DNA from: Cladopsammia gracilis
Lineage: Eukaryota > Cnidaria > Anthozoa > Scleractinia > Dendrophylliidae
NCBI GenBank assembly: GCA_022457155.1
Contig: JAJGOT010000030.1
Location: 186,001-250,000, forward strand
DNA length: 64,000 nucleotides
Direction: 5' to 3'
This document shows, in pieces, positions 17,427 through 29,255 of this stretch. Under the pieces are notes generated by a model. The model did no database searches. It was not told the origin of the DNA and was given only the letters and a program-made list of their open reading frames with translations. The position numbers and the translations under genes are program-made. The number at the start of each line of letters is the position of its first letter. Position 1 is the first letter of the stretch.

Positions 17427-17812
17427 ATTAGGGAGCTTACGCAACCACGACGGCGACGACAGAGAGAACGGCTCAATACAATCATGTTTATCGAGCGAAA
17501 ACAATGCTTATGCACGTGCGATTTACATTTTCGTACACATGTTTCTTTGCCTTCCCTGTAAAATAATAACGTCAAATGATCGAATTATAGGTTTCGTGGA
17601 TAACGTGAACACACGACGGTTACTTTTCCTTTCTCTATTTAAACTTGAAAGCTGACCCTAAAAATTTAGCTCCTGGATAATTCAGTTAGGTTGGACAAAC
17701 TGAACAAATTGGAACAACTGCAAATTAGTTTAAAATAGCACAAATCCTTTTTTCTTTTTCAAGTGGCGTTTCCTTGGTTTTGCCGTCGTCGTTCTCGCTT
17801 AAGCTCCCTAAT
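17427..17812. mobile_element. foldback element with GGGAGCTTACGC ends
   Basis: TTAGGGAGCTTACGCAACCA with GACGGCGACGAC at the left faces GCCGTCGTCGTTCTCGCTTA and AGCTCCCTAATC at the right. The arm is about 40 bp and rich in GACGACG steps. Confidence 0.75.
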
Positions 17813-18105
17813 CTCGTTCGTGACACGAAGCAGTTGCTTCAAATGATCAAATTATAGGTTTTGTGGAGAACATGAACATACGACGGTTAATTTTCCTTTC
17901 TCTATTTAAACTTGAAAGCTGACCCTACAAATTTAGCTCCTGGATAATTCAGTTACGTTGAACAAACTAAACAAATTGGAACAACTGCAAATTAGTTTAA
18001 AATAGCACAAATCCTTTTTTTTTTTTCAAGTGGCGTTTCCTTGGTTTTGCCGTCGTCTTAAGCTCCCTAATCTCGTTCGTGGCACGAAGCAGTTGCTTCA
18101 AACGA
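17572..18105 (+). repeat. tandem duplication, period about 266 bp
   Basis: TCAAATGATCGAATTATAGG at 17572 recurs at 17838 (one base changed), and both copies run through ACGACGGTTA, CTTGAAAGCTGACCCTA and AAGTGGCGTTTCCTTGG. The second copy repeats the right end of the foldback element above. Confidence 0.9.
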
Positions 18106-18418
18106 GATAGAGAGTTGATTGAGCATTCGTCTTCGTTAGACTTCAACTCTCGTTCGTGCGATCTCGTTGGCTCTCGCGATCGTGCACACTTAAATATTAT
18201 TTTAATTACATCGAATTATTATTAGAACCGACTAAATTTCCAACCCTCGCACTAGTTCTCGGCTCACGCGATCTGCTCGACTCTTATACGCTCTCATAGG
18301 CATGCATCATTGGTTAGATTGCATGAAATAAACTTCTTCACGCTTTCCCTCGTTTGACCGCTAACTTCAGTTCTCACTACCTCACAATGTATCATGCCTG
18401 TTTAATTTTAAAATAGGC

Positions 18419-18540
18419 CATTCAACATGTTGAACGTTGTCGAAAGACAGGCTCCATTACGTTCAATAAGTTGAGGTTGAACGACCTAACTCAATCGTTT
18501 TAAAATGTTGAATGCGCTTTCTAATCGGCATTCAACGCCC
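18419..18540. repeat. TTCAACATGTTGAA repeat family
   Basis: Contains ATTCAACATGTTGAACG and CAATCGTTTTAAAATGTTGA. Similar phrases occur at 43110-43255 and 43815-43855. Probably the remains of one DNA element family. Confidence 0.5.
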
Positions 18541-18550
18541 AGGTTTATAA

Positions 18551-18700
18551 ATGGGTACTGGCGACAAAATGCTGGGGGTAACCTTGCGATGGACTAGCAT
18601 CCTATCCAGGGGGGAGTAGCAATACTCCTAAATGTTTCATGCAACAGACGCTGGGTTAAGCTCTGGCCGTGTGGATAGATCATCTATGGCTCGTGTGCGA
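18551..18700 (+). mobile_element. SINE/LINE-tail-like repeat, copy 1
   Basis: AAATGGGTACTGGCGACAAA, GCGATGGACTAGCATCCTAT, CCAGGGGGGAGTAGCAATAC. The same block lies at 54063-54190 in the same orientation. The GGACTAGCATCC..TCCAGG phrase resembles the conserved tails of L2-like LINEs and their SINEs. Confidence 0.65.
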
Positions 18701-20480
18701 CTTTTCCTCACTATTTCATGCAGAGAGGTTGAATCTATGTTAAGTTACGGATACTGCACGAAGTTACATTTTGTCCCACATAATACATCGACCCCAAACA
18801 GAACAAGAGAACCACAGAAAGACCACGCCTCCTTGGAGAAGAGTAACAAGTAGAAGTAAAGAATATAATCGGACGGATATTTGTACCAAAGATATGAGCA
18901 GCTTATTTGCACGGTTACAGGAATTGTAAAAATTTGTAATTCAGGTGGATTACAACTTAGTTTCTAATTCCACTTGTCTCTCCTTCCTAGATATCAAAAC
19001 AAGTGAATGAATTTTTAAACGCCTATTCCGAAATTCCCAGTTGTATCTGTTTGAAAAGATCGAACAAGCGAGAATCCGAAGTGAAGTGGAAACACGCATG
19101 ACAACGCGCCCCACTTTGTAACATAAACATTTTTACTGATCATCACTAAGTTGCATGACCTTTAAGGAAATAGTTTACAATTTTCAAATATTATATAGAT
19201 TATATGCTTATAAACTGTGATTCAAAGAAGCTGTCACTGAATAAAATACACTAAACATGACGAATGCAACATGCATTTAATCAGAGCAATACAACAGCTT
19301 TGTATGTACATTATAAAAGTTAGTGCCTTTCCTAGACTTTTCCACAAGTCGACTTATGAACTTTGAGAAAGTCTATGACTTTCCTAGACAAACATAAACA
19401 AATTCTGGATCGTATGAAAAGCATAAACGGTGAGACAAAAAATGTTTCCATGTTTATATGTGAACATGGAGAATATAAACGTTTTATTTGCATTTATTTG
19501 GTCTTTGGATGATACCCATTCACTTTTATCTTAAATTTGCATAACTCGACGCACCATTACAGAAGTCGACAGAAATTGGTTAATATTGTTTAACTATCGT
19601 ATGGACGCATGCTCAATGCTTCGTTAATATGTAATTTTAAATTTTGGCCATTTAACCTGAATTACAAATCGCCTAGAGTGACCTTGCGAGTAAAATCGGC
19701 CGGGGTTAAACGTCCTTATTCCTTCAGTAAAACGTGCCACAAGCAATTGTTTCGCAATATATAAATTTTGTAGAAGATTAGCACATATATACGCATAATT
19801 TAAAAAGAATACTTTAAGCTGACATCTAATGTCCTTAGCTGACGGACGGGTTATCATGTCTCAGCACGTACGTTGATACGTTAACAGAAACCACCAATGA
19901 AAGAGATTCAATATACATTGAATTTAACTTCTAGAAGGCATGCTCCAGCTAGAGTACTCGGGTAATGTTTTCCTAGCCAAACGGGGAATCCAGTTTCTAA
20001 GAAAGAGGTATGGCATTACGAATAACTTCTTGTGCAGTACAGTAACACACACTTCCTGTTTTTTCCTAAATCCTAGTTAAACTCTGTATTCATTTATCCA
20101 GTGGATCATCTTTAGGAAAGTCGTATAAAAGTACATTCCATCCGTTTAAATAGAGTTACAAAATGAACAAATGATTCATTAGAGCGAGAAAAAAAGCCGT
20201 TAAAGTGAGTTTAAGAGCACGCATGTAGTCTGCTCGGTTTCACAACATACGCGAAGTTTATAGAAATCAAATTATTTGTTTCAACACTTCAAGACCGTCT
20301 GAAATTCAAACTTTAGGTCATTAACCAAAAATTTGAGGCTGTGGCCATCAAAAACTGTCAACGTTTGAATAGTACTTTATAATGATAATGTCTATATTTC
20401 AAATATTTTTAGTTTTTGAACCTTGCCGCGACCTAAGTCTTGGATGTAAAACTGGGGTTAATAAACGAGCCCAGTCTAAG

Positions 20481-21495
20481 AATTAGTGTTTATTCATGTT
20501 CATTTTTCGGCTTCAGTATCACTGTTTGCCCGTATCTTTCTTTTCAAGGTTGCATCCAGCAATAGGTTAATAGTTACATTCTGCCTGTTCAGTAAACTTG
20601 ACCAGATCTAAATTTCAGGCATGCTATAAACTAGCTAGAGTAAATATAACTTTTAAGCGTTCGAACGTTTACTGACTGAGTGCTAGAGCAAGTTTTCTTG
20701 AAGAGCCCCTAGACTGCCTATTGGCTGAAAGCTGTTCGCCAAAAGTCCAAATATGTTTTAAGGCCCATATAAACTTCCAACTGAAAGTTTAGTGAATCAA
20801 AACTAATCGATGTTTTGCGTTCAGAAACCATGACTTCTCCGCTTACTGGGCCATTCTCTCCCGCTGTGCGCAACAAGAGTCTAATCGTACTGTCAGCACC
20901 CAGCAAGGATTGTTTAGAAAAATCACGGTGTTGTAATGTTTTTCCATATTATTTTAGAGCCTTTAAAGTCTTTAAAGGAAACTGTATGAAAGCTAATACA
21001 GCTTGAGCTTTTCTGTTAGCTAACTACTTCAGCGAAGGAAAATTTTAGGGACTGAAGGAATGTTATCTCCCGAATTCACGAGCTCATTTCACCTTTCTTA
21101 AAATCTTAGCTGACCTTATTTGGCACTCAAAATGACATTTTTTAACACTCCTAAAACGAAAGGATGTTATGAAAGTTTTGAGGCGACATTTTACTTAGAT
21201 GCCTCCTAGTTTTTAATCTAATTTATAACGAATTTTTATAGATGACTAAGGCTCGTTCCCAACAGTTTTCCGCCGAAACGATTCGATGGGTGCTTCTGAA
21301 AGCCGTTCGCCAAAAGTCCAAAATATGATTTTAAGCCCACATAAACTTCCAACTGAATGCTTAGTAAAGTTTAAAAAAATGGATGTTTTACGTTCAGAAA
21401 CAGTTCTTCCCTTAGTTAAGTGACGCTGTATAACATAAGTTGAAAAAATCGTGAAGATTACGATTGTACTGGGCCATTCTCTCCCGCTGAGTACT
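20481..21495 (+). repeat. segmental duplication copy 1, right module
   Basis: Pairs with 22726 onward. It is itself built of repeated sub-units of about 0.4-0.6 kb marked by AGCTGTTCGCCAAAAGTCC and GGGCCATTCTCTCCCGCTG (20728 and 21300 in this copy). Confidence 0.85.
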
Positions 21496-21499
21496 CAAC

Positions 21500-22075
21500 A
21501 ATAACAACAAGCTTTATTTGCATGACTATATGACTATTTAGAAAGTTAACAAATAAAACTAACAAACAAACAAAAATAATCATAATAAACAGATTACGAT
21601 GCATTAAATCTTACTAGACTGGACTGATAACAATTTTGTTTCGCTGATCAAAACAGGAAGAAACGAACAATAACAGCTGCATGTTTATAAAATAATCCTC
21701 GGAGTTCATCAATTTTATAATCAATTCATTCAGTGGTAATTGTTTTAAATTTGGAAATCGATTATATATTTTATTATAGAAATCATCTCTAACTGATGAA
21801 TAATTATGACAATAAAACAGAAAATGGATTTCATCTTCGATATTATAGAGACCACAGACAGAACGAAGGGACTTTCATCTCTCGAGATTTCGTCATATCT
21901 ACCAGTTTCGATGTTAAGTTTGTAGTTACTGATCCTTAGTTTCACTAAAGCTTTTCTATTCAGATTATTTCTAGTCAGATCTAAATACATCGAGGGCTTG
22001 TAATTGTTTTTAAAAATGCTATAAAATTTTAGTTTTTGGAATGTTGTAAGCTATGTTGCCAATGTGCGATATATT
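21500..22075 (-). mobile_element. 5'-truncated LINE, C-terminal end, minus strand
   Basis: On the minus strand, KLRISNYKLNIETGRYDEIS is followed, after a frame change, by NIEDEIHFLFYCHNYSSVRD and DDFYNKIYNRFP. This Cys/His-containing tail is common in cnidarian LINE ORF2 proteins. The 3' end (GCAAATAAAGCTTGTTG on the minus strand) is at about 21510. It interrupts copy 1 of the duplication; copy 2 lacks it. Confidence 0.75.
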
Positions 22076-22264
22076 TCTTATCATGATACACTTGGATTAA
22101 TATAAATGGTGTTGCACTGTTTTTCCATCTTATTTTTTATCACTCCGAAAACAAAAGGATATTATGAAAGTTTTGAGGCGACATTTTACTAAGAAGCCTC
22201 TACTTTTAATTTTATTTTATTACAAATTTTTATAGATGACTGAGGCCGGTTCCCAACACCTTAC
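22076..22264 (+). repeat. segmental duplication copy 1, right module resumed
   Basis: After the LINE the module continues (ATCACTCCGAAAACAAAAGG, AAAGTTTTGAGGCGACATTT) until copy 2 begins with CGTGGAGGAAAT. Confidence 0.75.
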
Positions 22265-23960
22265 CGTCGTGGAGGAAATCCTTAAGTGTGGTCCGCATTC
22301 AATTCATAACAAGCCATTATTTTACAAGTGGGAATTTTAGAAAATTTGAATATCTGTCGGAAATTAGGCACCCTCTGGTGGTTAAGTTTAAAAGAAAATG
22401 TACTGCTTGTTCAGTTTAACTCGCTGTATGGCTATCATTCATCTATAGTTTTATCCCCCGAAGAAGCTTTGTTTTACAAAGCGAAATGTAATTGGCACTA
22501 TTATATTTCACCTTTATTTTATTTGCTTTTGTTTCTTATTTTATGCCTCGTAGGATCAGTTTGCCGTTTCGTTTGTTTCACTCTAGGTTTTTATACTGAT
22601 CTAGGTCTGTAAGCCCAGATCCGGCCATTCTCAATGGTTTGTTGCAGTGATCGTGCATACTATATGTGTTGTTAATATAGGGCAAAGATGTAAGGTTAGG
22701 TACACGAATTTGCTGCTTTGACAAGAATTAGTGTTTATTCATGTTAATTTTTCGGCTTCAGTACCACTGTTTTTCCTATCTTTCTTTTCAAGGCAGCATC
22801 CAGCGATAAGTTAGTTACATTCTGCCTGTTCAGTAAACTTGACCAGTTCTAAATTTCAGGATAAATTAAACTAGCTACAGTAAACATAACTTTTAAGCGC
22901 TCGAACGTTTACTGACTGAGTGCTAGAGTTTTCTTGAAGAGCCCCTAGACTGTTCTCGATAAAGCCTTTAGCTGAAAGCTGTTCGCCAAAAGTCCAAATA
23001 CGTTTTAAGACCTATATAAACTACCAACTGAAAGTTTCGTGAATCAAAACTAATGGATGTCAGTTTGCCGGTTCAGAATCACTTCTTCTCCGCTTACTGG
23101 GCCATTCTCTCCCGCTGTGTGCAACAAGAGTCTAATCGTGTCGGGGCTCCCTGCGAGGATTGTTTAGAAAGATCACAGTGTTGTAATGTTTTTTCATATC
23201 ATTTTAGAGTCTTTAAAGTCTTTAAAGGAAACTGTGTTGAAAGCTAATACAGCTTGAGCTTTTCTGTTCTTTTAGCTGGATATTTCAGCGGCAGAATATT
23301 TTAGAGAAAGACGGAATGTTATGACTAAGCCTCGATCCGAACAGCTTTCGATGGGTGCTCCCGAAAGCTGTTCGCCAAAAGTCCAAAATATGTTTTTAGG
23401 CCCAAATAAATTTCCAACTGAATGCTTAGTAAAGTAAAAAAAAAAATGGATGTTTTAAGTTCGGAAACAGTTCTTTTCTTAGTTAAGTGACGCCGTATAA
23501 CATTGAGTTGAAAAAATCGTGAAGATTGCGATTATACTGGGCGATTCTCTCCCGCTGAGTACAACAGGTCTTATCTTCAGTCCAGGGCACCCAGCGAGGA
23601 TTGTTTAGAAATACGCTTGGATTAATGGTGTTGTGCTGTTTTTCCATCTCATTTTAGAGACTATAAAGGAAAATTTATAAAAGCTAATACAGCTCGAGCT
23701 TTTCTGTTCTTTTAGCTGAATATTTCAGCGGCAGAATATTTTAGGGAAAGACGAAATGTTATACCCCGAATTCACTAGCCGCATTCACAATTCTGAAAAT
23801 CCAAGCTGACCTTATATTTCGCACTCAAAATGACAGCAGGTTTTATCACTCCGAAAACAAAAGGATTTTATGAAAGTTTTGAGGCGATATTTTACTTAGA
23901 TGCCTCTTGATTTTAATCTATTACGAGTTTTTTTAGATGACTAAGGCTCATTCTCAACAG
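22265..23960 (+). repeat. segmental duplication copy 2, uninterrupted
   Basis: Left module 22265-22725, right module 22726 to about 23960. Sub-unit marks GCTGTTCGCCAAAAGTCC recur at 22979 and 23367. It carries neither the 3360-bp block nor the minus-strand LINE, so copy 2 shows the uninterrupted arrangement. Confidence 0.9.
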
Positions 23961-24482
23961 CTTTCGATGGGTGCTCCAGGGCAATCAGCGAGGATGGTTT
24001 AGGAAAACGATTGGATTAATGGTGTTGTCCTGTTTTCCATTCTCTTCACGCGATTGTAAAGCTCGGAGAACATACAAGTTTTCACGGTCTCGTCAGAAAG
24101 GGTGTCTCCGAAAATAAAAGGCGTTATTTTCCGATGTTACGAAATTTTGTGGCAACATATAAGTTTTTGATCTAAGTTATTTCGAATTTTTAAAATGGCT
24201 AAGCCGGGCTTTTGAACAGCTTTCTATCGAAACGATTTCAGTGTTTAATGCTTCTGATCTTGTTGTTGTTTTTGTATCATGTTGGTAGCCGTTTAACAGC
24301 ATTTTGCTCTATTCACAATGTTATAGAGGAAAAGTTATTTGATTTTTGTTCGTTTCGGAACAGAGAGAACCATTTGTAAAACTACCGGTCTGGTATTAAG
24401 CACACTAAGACCATCTAGGACCATGTTGCACTGACTGCTGTTTGACAAAATTGAGAACAGTGTAACACCATGTTGAATGTAA

Positions 24483-24512
24483 GATAATAAGATAAGATAA
24501 GAACTTTATTAA
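24483..24512 (-). repeat. (CTTAT)n-type LINE tail
   Basis: GATAATAAGATAAGATAAGA followed by ACTTTATT; read on the minus strand this is AATAAAGT then TCTTATCTTATC. It marks the 3' end of the next LINE. Confidence 0.8.
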
Positions 24513-24695
24513 TGTGTCAAAATCGCTAGCATACAATGTACACTAATTGGGGACACCTAACTACACTATAACTACAATAATAATCTAATAATTAATTAAA
24601 ATATAAAATGTATGTACATATATAAATATAGAAAAAGTATATAAATATATAAGATCGATTGTCAGTTATTGCATAAAAAACATTCTTTACAAGTA

Positions 24696-25955
24696 TTATC
24701 TAGCAGGTTTGGTGAAGTCAACCAATTTAATGCGCTTTTTAAAAGTATCTAATGATTCAGATGATCTAACAGATTTGTCGAGTTTGGACCAGATAACAGG
24801 GCCAAAATAAGTCAGGCTATGTTTGCCGTAAGCAACAGTCTGATATCTAGGTATAGAAAAATCAGAATTTCTAAGAAAGTACTGAGAATTAGTAACGACA
24901 AATTAATTCGCAATGTAAGGAGGCGCTAGACCATTTTTGACTTTATACATTATGATTGCAATGGCTTGCAGTCGTCGCGTGCGAAGTGTTGGTAGTTTCG
25001 CTCTTTGCAAGAGTTCCTCATACGTCGATTTATTGTCACAATAAACAGCTCTTAATGCTCGTTCTTGAATTCGTTCTAATTTTCTGGCATCAGAAGAACG
25101 ACAAAAATGCCAGACAGTCTGACAGTATGTAAGATAAGGTAATATAGCAAATATGACAATATGTAGTTTAGCAGATGTCGGAATAAGCTTACGTAATCTC
25201 AAAAGAACACCAGTTTGACTGGAGGCTTTTCTGCAAACATTGCTTACATGACTCGAAAATGATAGTTGATCGTCTAAGGTAACCCCTAAGAGCGTTATCT
25301 CTGATTTCTGATCAATTACAGTGTCATTAATGACGATGTGTAAATCCTTATGACAATTCCTCGGGCCCAGACTCATCACCTGATATTTTGAAAAGTTTCC
25401 TTGTAAGAGGTTGTTATTGTACCACTCAGAGATATTATTCCCTTCTTCAGTTAAAATGCTTTCCGCCTCGTTAGTTGTTTTCGCTACTGAAAACAGTTGA
25501 TGGTCATCAGCATACATAAATAACCTATTTTCGTCAGTAGAGAAATGCAGATCATTTTGGAAAACATTCCAAAGAAGAGGCCCGAAGGCCGATCCCTGGG
25601 GACAACCTCTCGTGGACGCGTACCAATCACTTGTTATTTCTTGACTGATCCTGACTCTGTTTTTCCTACTTGTAAAATATGATCGCATCAGCGCTAGTGA
25701 TTCATTAGAAAAAAAAAAAACATATGCTTTCAGCTTATTGATCAGTAGAGGAGGGTGCAGTGAATCAAATGCCTTTGACATATCGGTGGACAAGACTCCA
25801 ACAACGTTCCTGTTATCAACAGCCTGTTTCCATCTTTCTACTAATCCAATTAAATATGCCGTTGAATTTTCTAGCTCTAGTACTCGCTTAACAGTGTTGT
25901 GTATATCGTAGTCAGGCTTTGTTACGTTACTTTGAATGGTGAAAGAAAACAGCAA
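24696..25955 (-). pseudogene. reverse transcriptase of LINE, one premature stop
   Basis: The open part (25955 down to 24903, 350 codons) holds the RT motifs: TDMSKAFD at residues 57-64 (catalytic Asp58), GCPQGSAFGPLLWNVF from 117, and YADD at 148-151. After the palm come TLLGVTLDDQLSFSSHV, YCQTVWHF and the QERALRAVY segment. A TAA at 24900-24902 stops it after PPYIAN, but the same frame continues with FVVTNSQYFLRNSDFS, YFGPVIWSKLDKSVRSSESL to a natural TAA at 24696-24698. A single point change therefore explains the stop. The catalytic tetrad is intact, but the N-terminal fingers and endonuclease are missing. Clade: CR1/Jockey-like by motif style; not certain. Confidence 0.9.
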
Positions 25956-26179
25956 AGATCATATCGTCCAGTTGAGCAACAGATAAATTTAAAAATGCTA
26001 TGAACCATGCATCAATAGTTTAGTGAAGTTCAATCGAACAGTTATTTGAATATTTCTTTTGGCGGCCTAACCCTTTCACTCCCAAAATTGTCTGAGATCT
26101 GCGAGATAACGGAAATATACAAAAAATATGGTGACGTTCATTTTGTAAAAAATCCAGAAACGGAAAAACAGCAAAGTAA

Positions 26180-26995
26180 GTGCCAACCAATAGCTTCAAT
26201 GTAACAACACACCCACAGCTGACTCAAAAGCTACAACTCCATCTTGTTAAGTGCTTGCATAATAAATATATAGCACCACAGAAAAGAACTACACCGTAAC
26301 TTCTATTTGAATTGAATTTCATCATGCACAGTCTGAAAAATTAGAACCACCTTGTACAACATAATAAACAGCACCACAGGAAACTTACTACTCAACAGCT
26401 TTCATTTGAATTGTCACACTTTCGAATTTAATCCACAGGCTCAAAAGTATAAAACCACCTTGTGCAGCATAATAAACAGCACCATATATGTTTTTTTAGT
26501 CAATTAGCACAGGACATTTTCTGATTTTCTCGGATATATTAGTCATTCCGGCTACCCTGTAAATCCGAGGCCTGAAATGAAATTTACATGTGAATGAGTA
26601 TGTACAGGAAAGTACTTCGCTGTAGCTTTTATTTGAATGACCACACTTCAGGATTTCATCCACATACTCAACAGTTAGAACCACCTTGTACAGCATAATA
26701 AACAGAACCATAGGAAAGTACTGCTCAGTAGCTTTCATCCGAATGGTTATATACTGTAGGATTTCATCCACAGACCCAAATGTTAGAACCACCTTGTACA
26801 GCATAATAAACAGTACCACAGGAAAGTACTGCTCAGTAGCTTTCATTCGAATGGTAATACAATTTAGGATTTCATCCACAGACCCAAAGAACCACCTTGT
26901 ACAGCATAATAAACAATACCACAGAAATGTTCAACTGCTCCGCAGCAGGTTTTATGTCACTGATGGTCACACTGTAGGATTTCAGTTACTTGAAG
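26180..26995 (+). repeat. 108-bp-class minisatellite, array 2 (period 103-108)
   Basis: About seven units, the first ones diverged. ACCATAGG/ACCACAGG starts at 26707, 26815 and 26918. One stop-free frame on the minus strand yields a 36-residue periodic peptide, a by-product of the 108-bp period. Confidence 0.95.
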
Positions 26996-27029
26996 ACTTG
27001 TCAAAACCAAGACGACGACAACAACGAGG

Positions 27030-27400
27030 AATGTTCAAGGAAAGGCTCGGAATGGCGTTGTACTATTTTTCCATATATTTAGTACATTTAACAGAAACTA
27101 TGTGAAAGCTAATCACTGGTATTTGAACTTTTCGGTTCCTATAGCTGAATATTTTAGGGGCAGAACATTTTAGGGAAAGGAATTTTATCCGAATTTGCTA
27201 GCTACTTCAGTAGCTTTCCACAAATCCTTGCTTCCCTTATTTCGCACCCAAAACGACAGTTTTTGTCCCTCCGAAAACATTTCCCGATGTCACGAACTTA
27301 ACTTAAGAAATCTCTAATTTTTAATCTAATTTATTACGAATTTTTAAGATGACTGAGGCCAGTGTTCCGGACAGCTTTCCATCGAAACGATTTGTTGAAC
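27030..27400 (+). repeat. partial third copy of the 20-24 kb repeat module
   Basis: CTGAATATTTTAGGGGCAGA, TTTAGGGAAAGG, TTATTTCGCACCCAAAACGA and GATGACTGAGGCC follow the same order as in 21030-21290 and 23700-23960. It directly follows minisatellite array 2. Confidence 0.8.
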
Positions 27401-28319
27401 AACTTACTAGTTTGACATTTCCTTTTGTTCTAATGACTCATGCTTGTTAATACGACTGATATATACCTTCTAAAGTAGTAATATTTTTGACTGGGTTGAG
27501 ATAATAACCGACCGACAACAACAACAACTAGTTTGATATTCAGGGACTAGGGTTCTGTTGGTATTTGTTTTATTTTTTTCAAGGCTTGTAAAACGTCATC
27601 ATCCAAGTTAATTTCTTGCCATAAAAAGTAACATATAAAAAGAAATATATGACATGAAAATTAAATAATCTTATAGTGTATAAATTAATGAATTAAAATG
27701 ACGTTTCGCGCTAAGTTGTTTACACAACTTAGAACTAAAAATATGAATTGTTTTCACTAATTTATAGTCACCTTTCTCCTTCTTAAACTGTCATTCTCTA
27801 CTTGATAATCGACGTGGAATACATCGAAACCTTGTATCGCCTTAACAAAGAGTGTGTAGTTGTGTCTTTCGGTGGAACGTGTCTCGTGTTCTTATAGTGT
27901 CGCATAAATGAACCACTTCATGTACGCCATATTTCACCGATTAGCTCAGTGTGTAGATGGATATTTTGTAGCTCAGATTCCTTTCGTGTCACACATAGGG
28001 ATCACTTCATCGCCGCATATTTTACCGGTTACCTCAGTCAGTGTACTGATAAACATTTTGACTGAGTTTCTTAAACGGATGAAAAGTATGGAAAAAATGT
28101 TGTTATTTATCAGTTCATGGATCAGAGTGATTTACCGAGAATGTGTTCAGTGAGAAATCCTGCGTTGGGAAGGACTGCTTTAGTTTAGCCCTGTTAAATG
28201 ACCCCAAGAAACACCGGCACGTACTCCACAAAACCGGCAACTCTGTGTCATACTCTGTACAATAAAATGCTCAATAACTTTCATTTATCTAGAGATATCA
28301 CAGAAACGTTAATTCATTC
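27400..28319. other. nothing recognised
   Basis: AT-rich, with an 81-codon ORF at 27908-28153 that has no recognisable motif. Confidence 0.4.
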
Positions 28320-29036
28320 GTTCATCTCTTCTCGACTAGATCATTGAGAGATTTTAAGCATGGGCTTCCATTCTTAGATCACGAAGGTTCAGCGACTCGG
28401 TTCAGAATGCCTGCGCTAGACTCTTCTTCGCTGCTCCTATTAAATTTTGCCACATCTTTCCGTCATTTCTCCGGGTTACACTGGTTGCCTGTGAGCCAAC
28501 CAATCAAGTTTAAGTTCCTTTAACTCACATTTAAAGTTTTACGTGGTCAAGCGCCTCAATATCTGCAAAACCTTTTAGACTTCTTACCGCCTAAAAATAT
28601 CATTTGGAAACCGTATCATTGTCGCGAGGCTGTCGCCACTCCTGCACTGTGAAACCATACATTAATTAGGAACACTTTAAAATCTCTAATTATGGACGAG
28701 GTTTTTTGGGACATGTTTTGGCCATTCCAAATACAGAATACCTCTAAATATTTCACCTATTCCTCTCGTAAAATATTGAAATGAGGTCTCTACTTTGACT
28801 ATGTGCACTTTTAAATTTTTAGTGTGTGAAAATGTAAACAACATAGTTTTGTGAGCGTATTCTGATTTCAGAATGACCAGAATATTTCCCCAAAACCGCG
28901 CCCATATCTATTCAAAAAGGCATTTTATGTGCTGCTTATGTGTTGATTGTTAGTCAGCATTCATATTTATATTTATACTTTTTGTTTGTACATTTTTTAA
29001 TTCTCTAAGCGTGATTGAGCATTGGATGGAAGGCTG

Positions 29037-29038
<2 letters not shown>
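28320..29038 (+). mobile_element. L2/Rex-like LINE 3' remnant
   Basis: Read across stop codons: RFSDSVQNACARLFFAAP, then after a frame change HWLPVSQPIKFKFL, LTFKVLRGQAPQYLQNLLDF, YHCREAVATPAL. The 3' end AAGCGTGATTGAGCATTGGA then TGGAAGGCTGGT and an ATT run is the degenerate GCGCTTTGAGCA...AAGGCGCTAT end typical of L2-like LINEs. Confidence 0.7.
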
Positions 29039-29071
<33 letters not shown>

Positions 29072-29099
29072 TTTTTTTTTTTTATTATTTTTTTTTTTT
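29039..29099 (+). repeat. (ATT)n and poly-T, LINE tail
   Basis: About 11 ATT units and then T-rich sequence, abutting minisatellite array 3 at its right edge. Confidence 0.9.
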
Positions 29100-29255
29100 G
29101 AATGGTCGAACTTTAGGGTTTCATCCACAGGCTCAAAAGTTAGTGAACCACCTTGTACAGCATAATAAACAGTACCACAGTAAAGTACTGCTCAGTAGCT
29201 TTCATTTCAATGGCCACACCTTAGGATTTCATCCACAGACTCACAAGATACAACT
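29100..29255 (+). repeat. 108-bp-class minisatellite, array 3
   Basis: Slightly more than one unit: TTTCATCCACAGGCTCAAAA, GAACCACCTTGTACAGCATA, ACAGTAAAGTACTGCTCAGT, then a second TTCATCCACAGACTC. Confidence 0.9.

Larger units (their letters stand above)
17121..20480. mobile_element. 3360-bp block present only in copy 1 of the duplication
   Basis: Relative to 22725/22726, where TTTGACAAG joins AATTAGTG directly, copy 1 carries 3360 bp between the same two phrases. AAG ends both the left flank (17118-17120) and the block itself (20478-20480). It is either an insertion with a 3-bp target duplication or a deletion in copy 2 by microhomology. No transposase is seen inside, and 18860-20480 holds nothing I recognise. 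Confidence 0.75.
24483..25990 (-). mobile_element. LINE with RT domain, 5'-truncated, minus strand
   Basis: The longest TE coding remnant of the window. It spans the RT domain (see the pseudogene entry), a C-terminal domain and a 3' end with AATAAAG plus a CTTAT tail. No endonuclease domain lies upstream. Sequence before 25990 is not recognisably part of it. Confidence 0.85.

Noticed and set aside
26496..26879. 127-codon minus-strand ORF with 36-residue repeats (KATEQYFPVVLFIMLYKVVL...), and a similar 66-codon ORF at 37742
   Set aside because: It arises from the 108-bp minisatellite unit, which has one stop-free frame. Other arrays have a 106- or 88-bp period that breaks the frame, so it is not coding.
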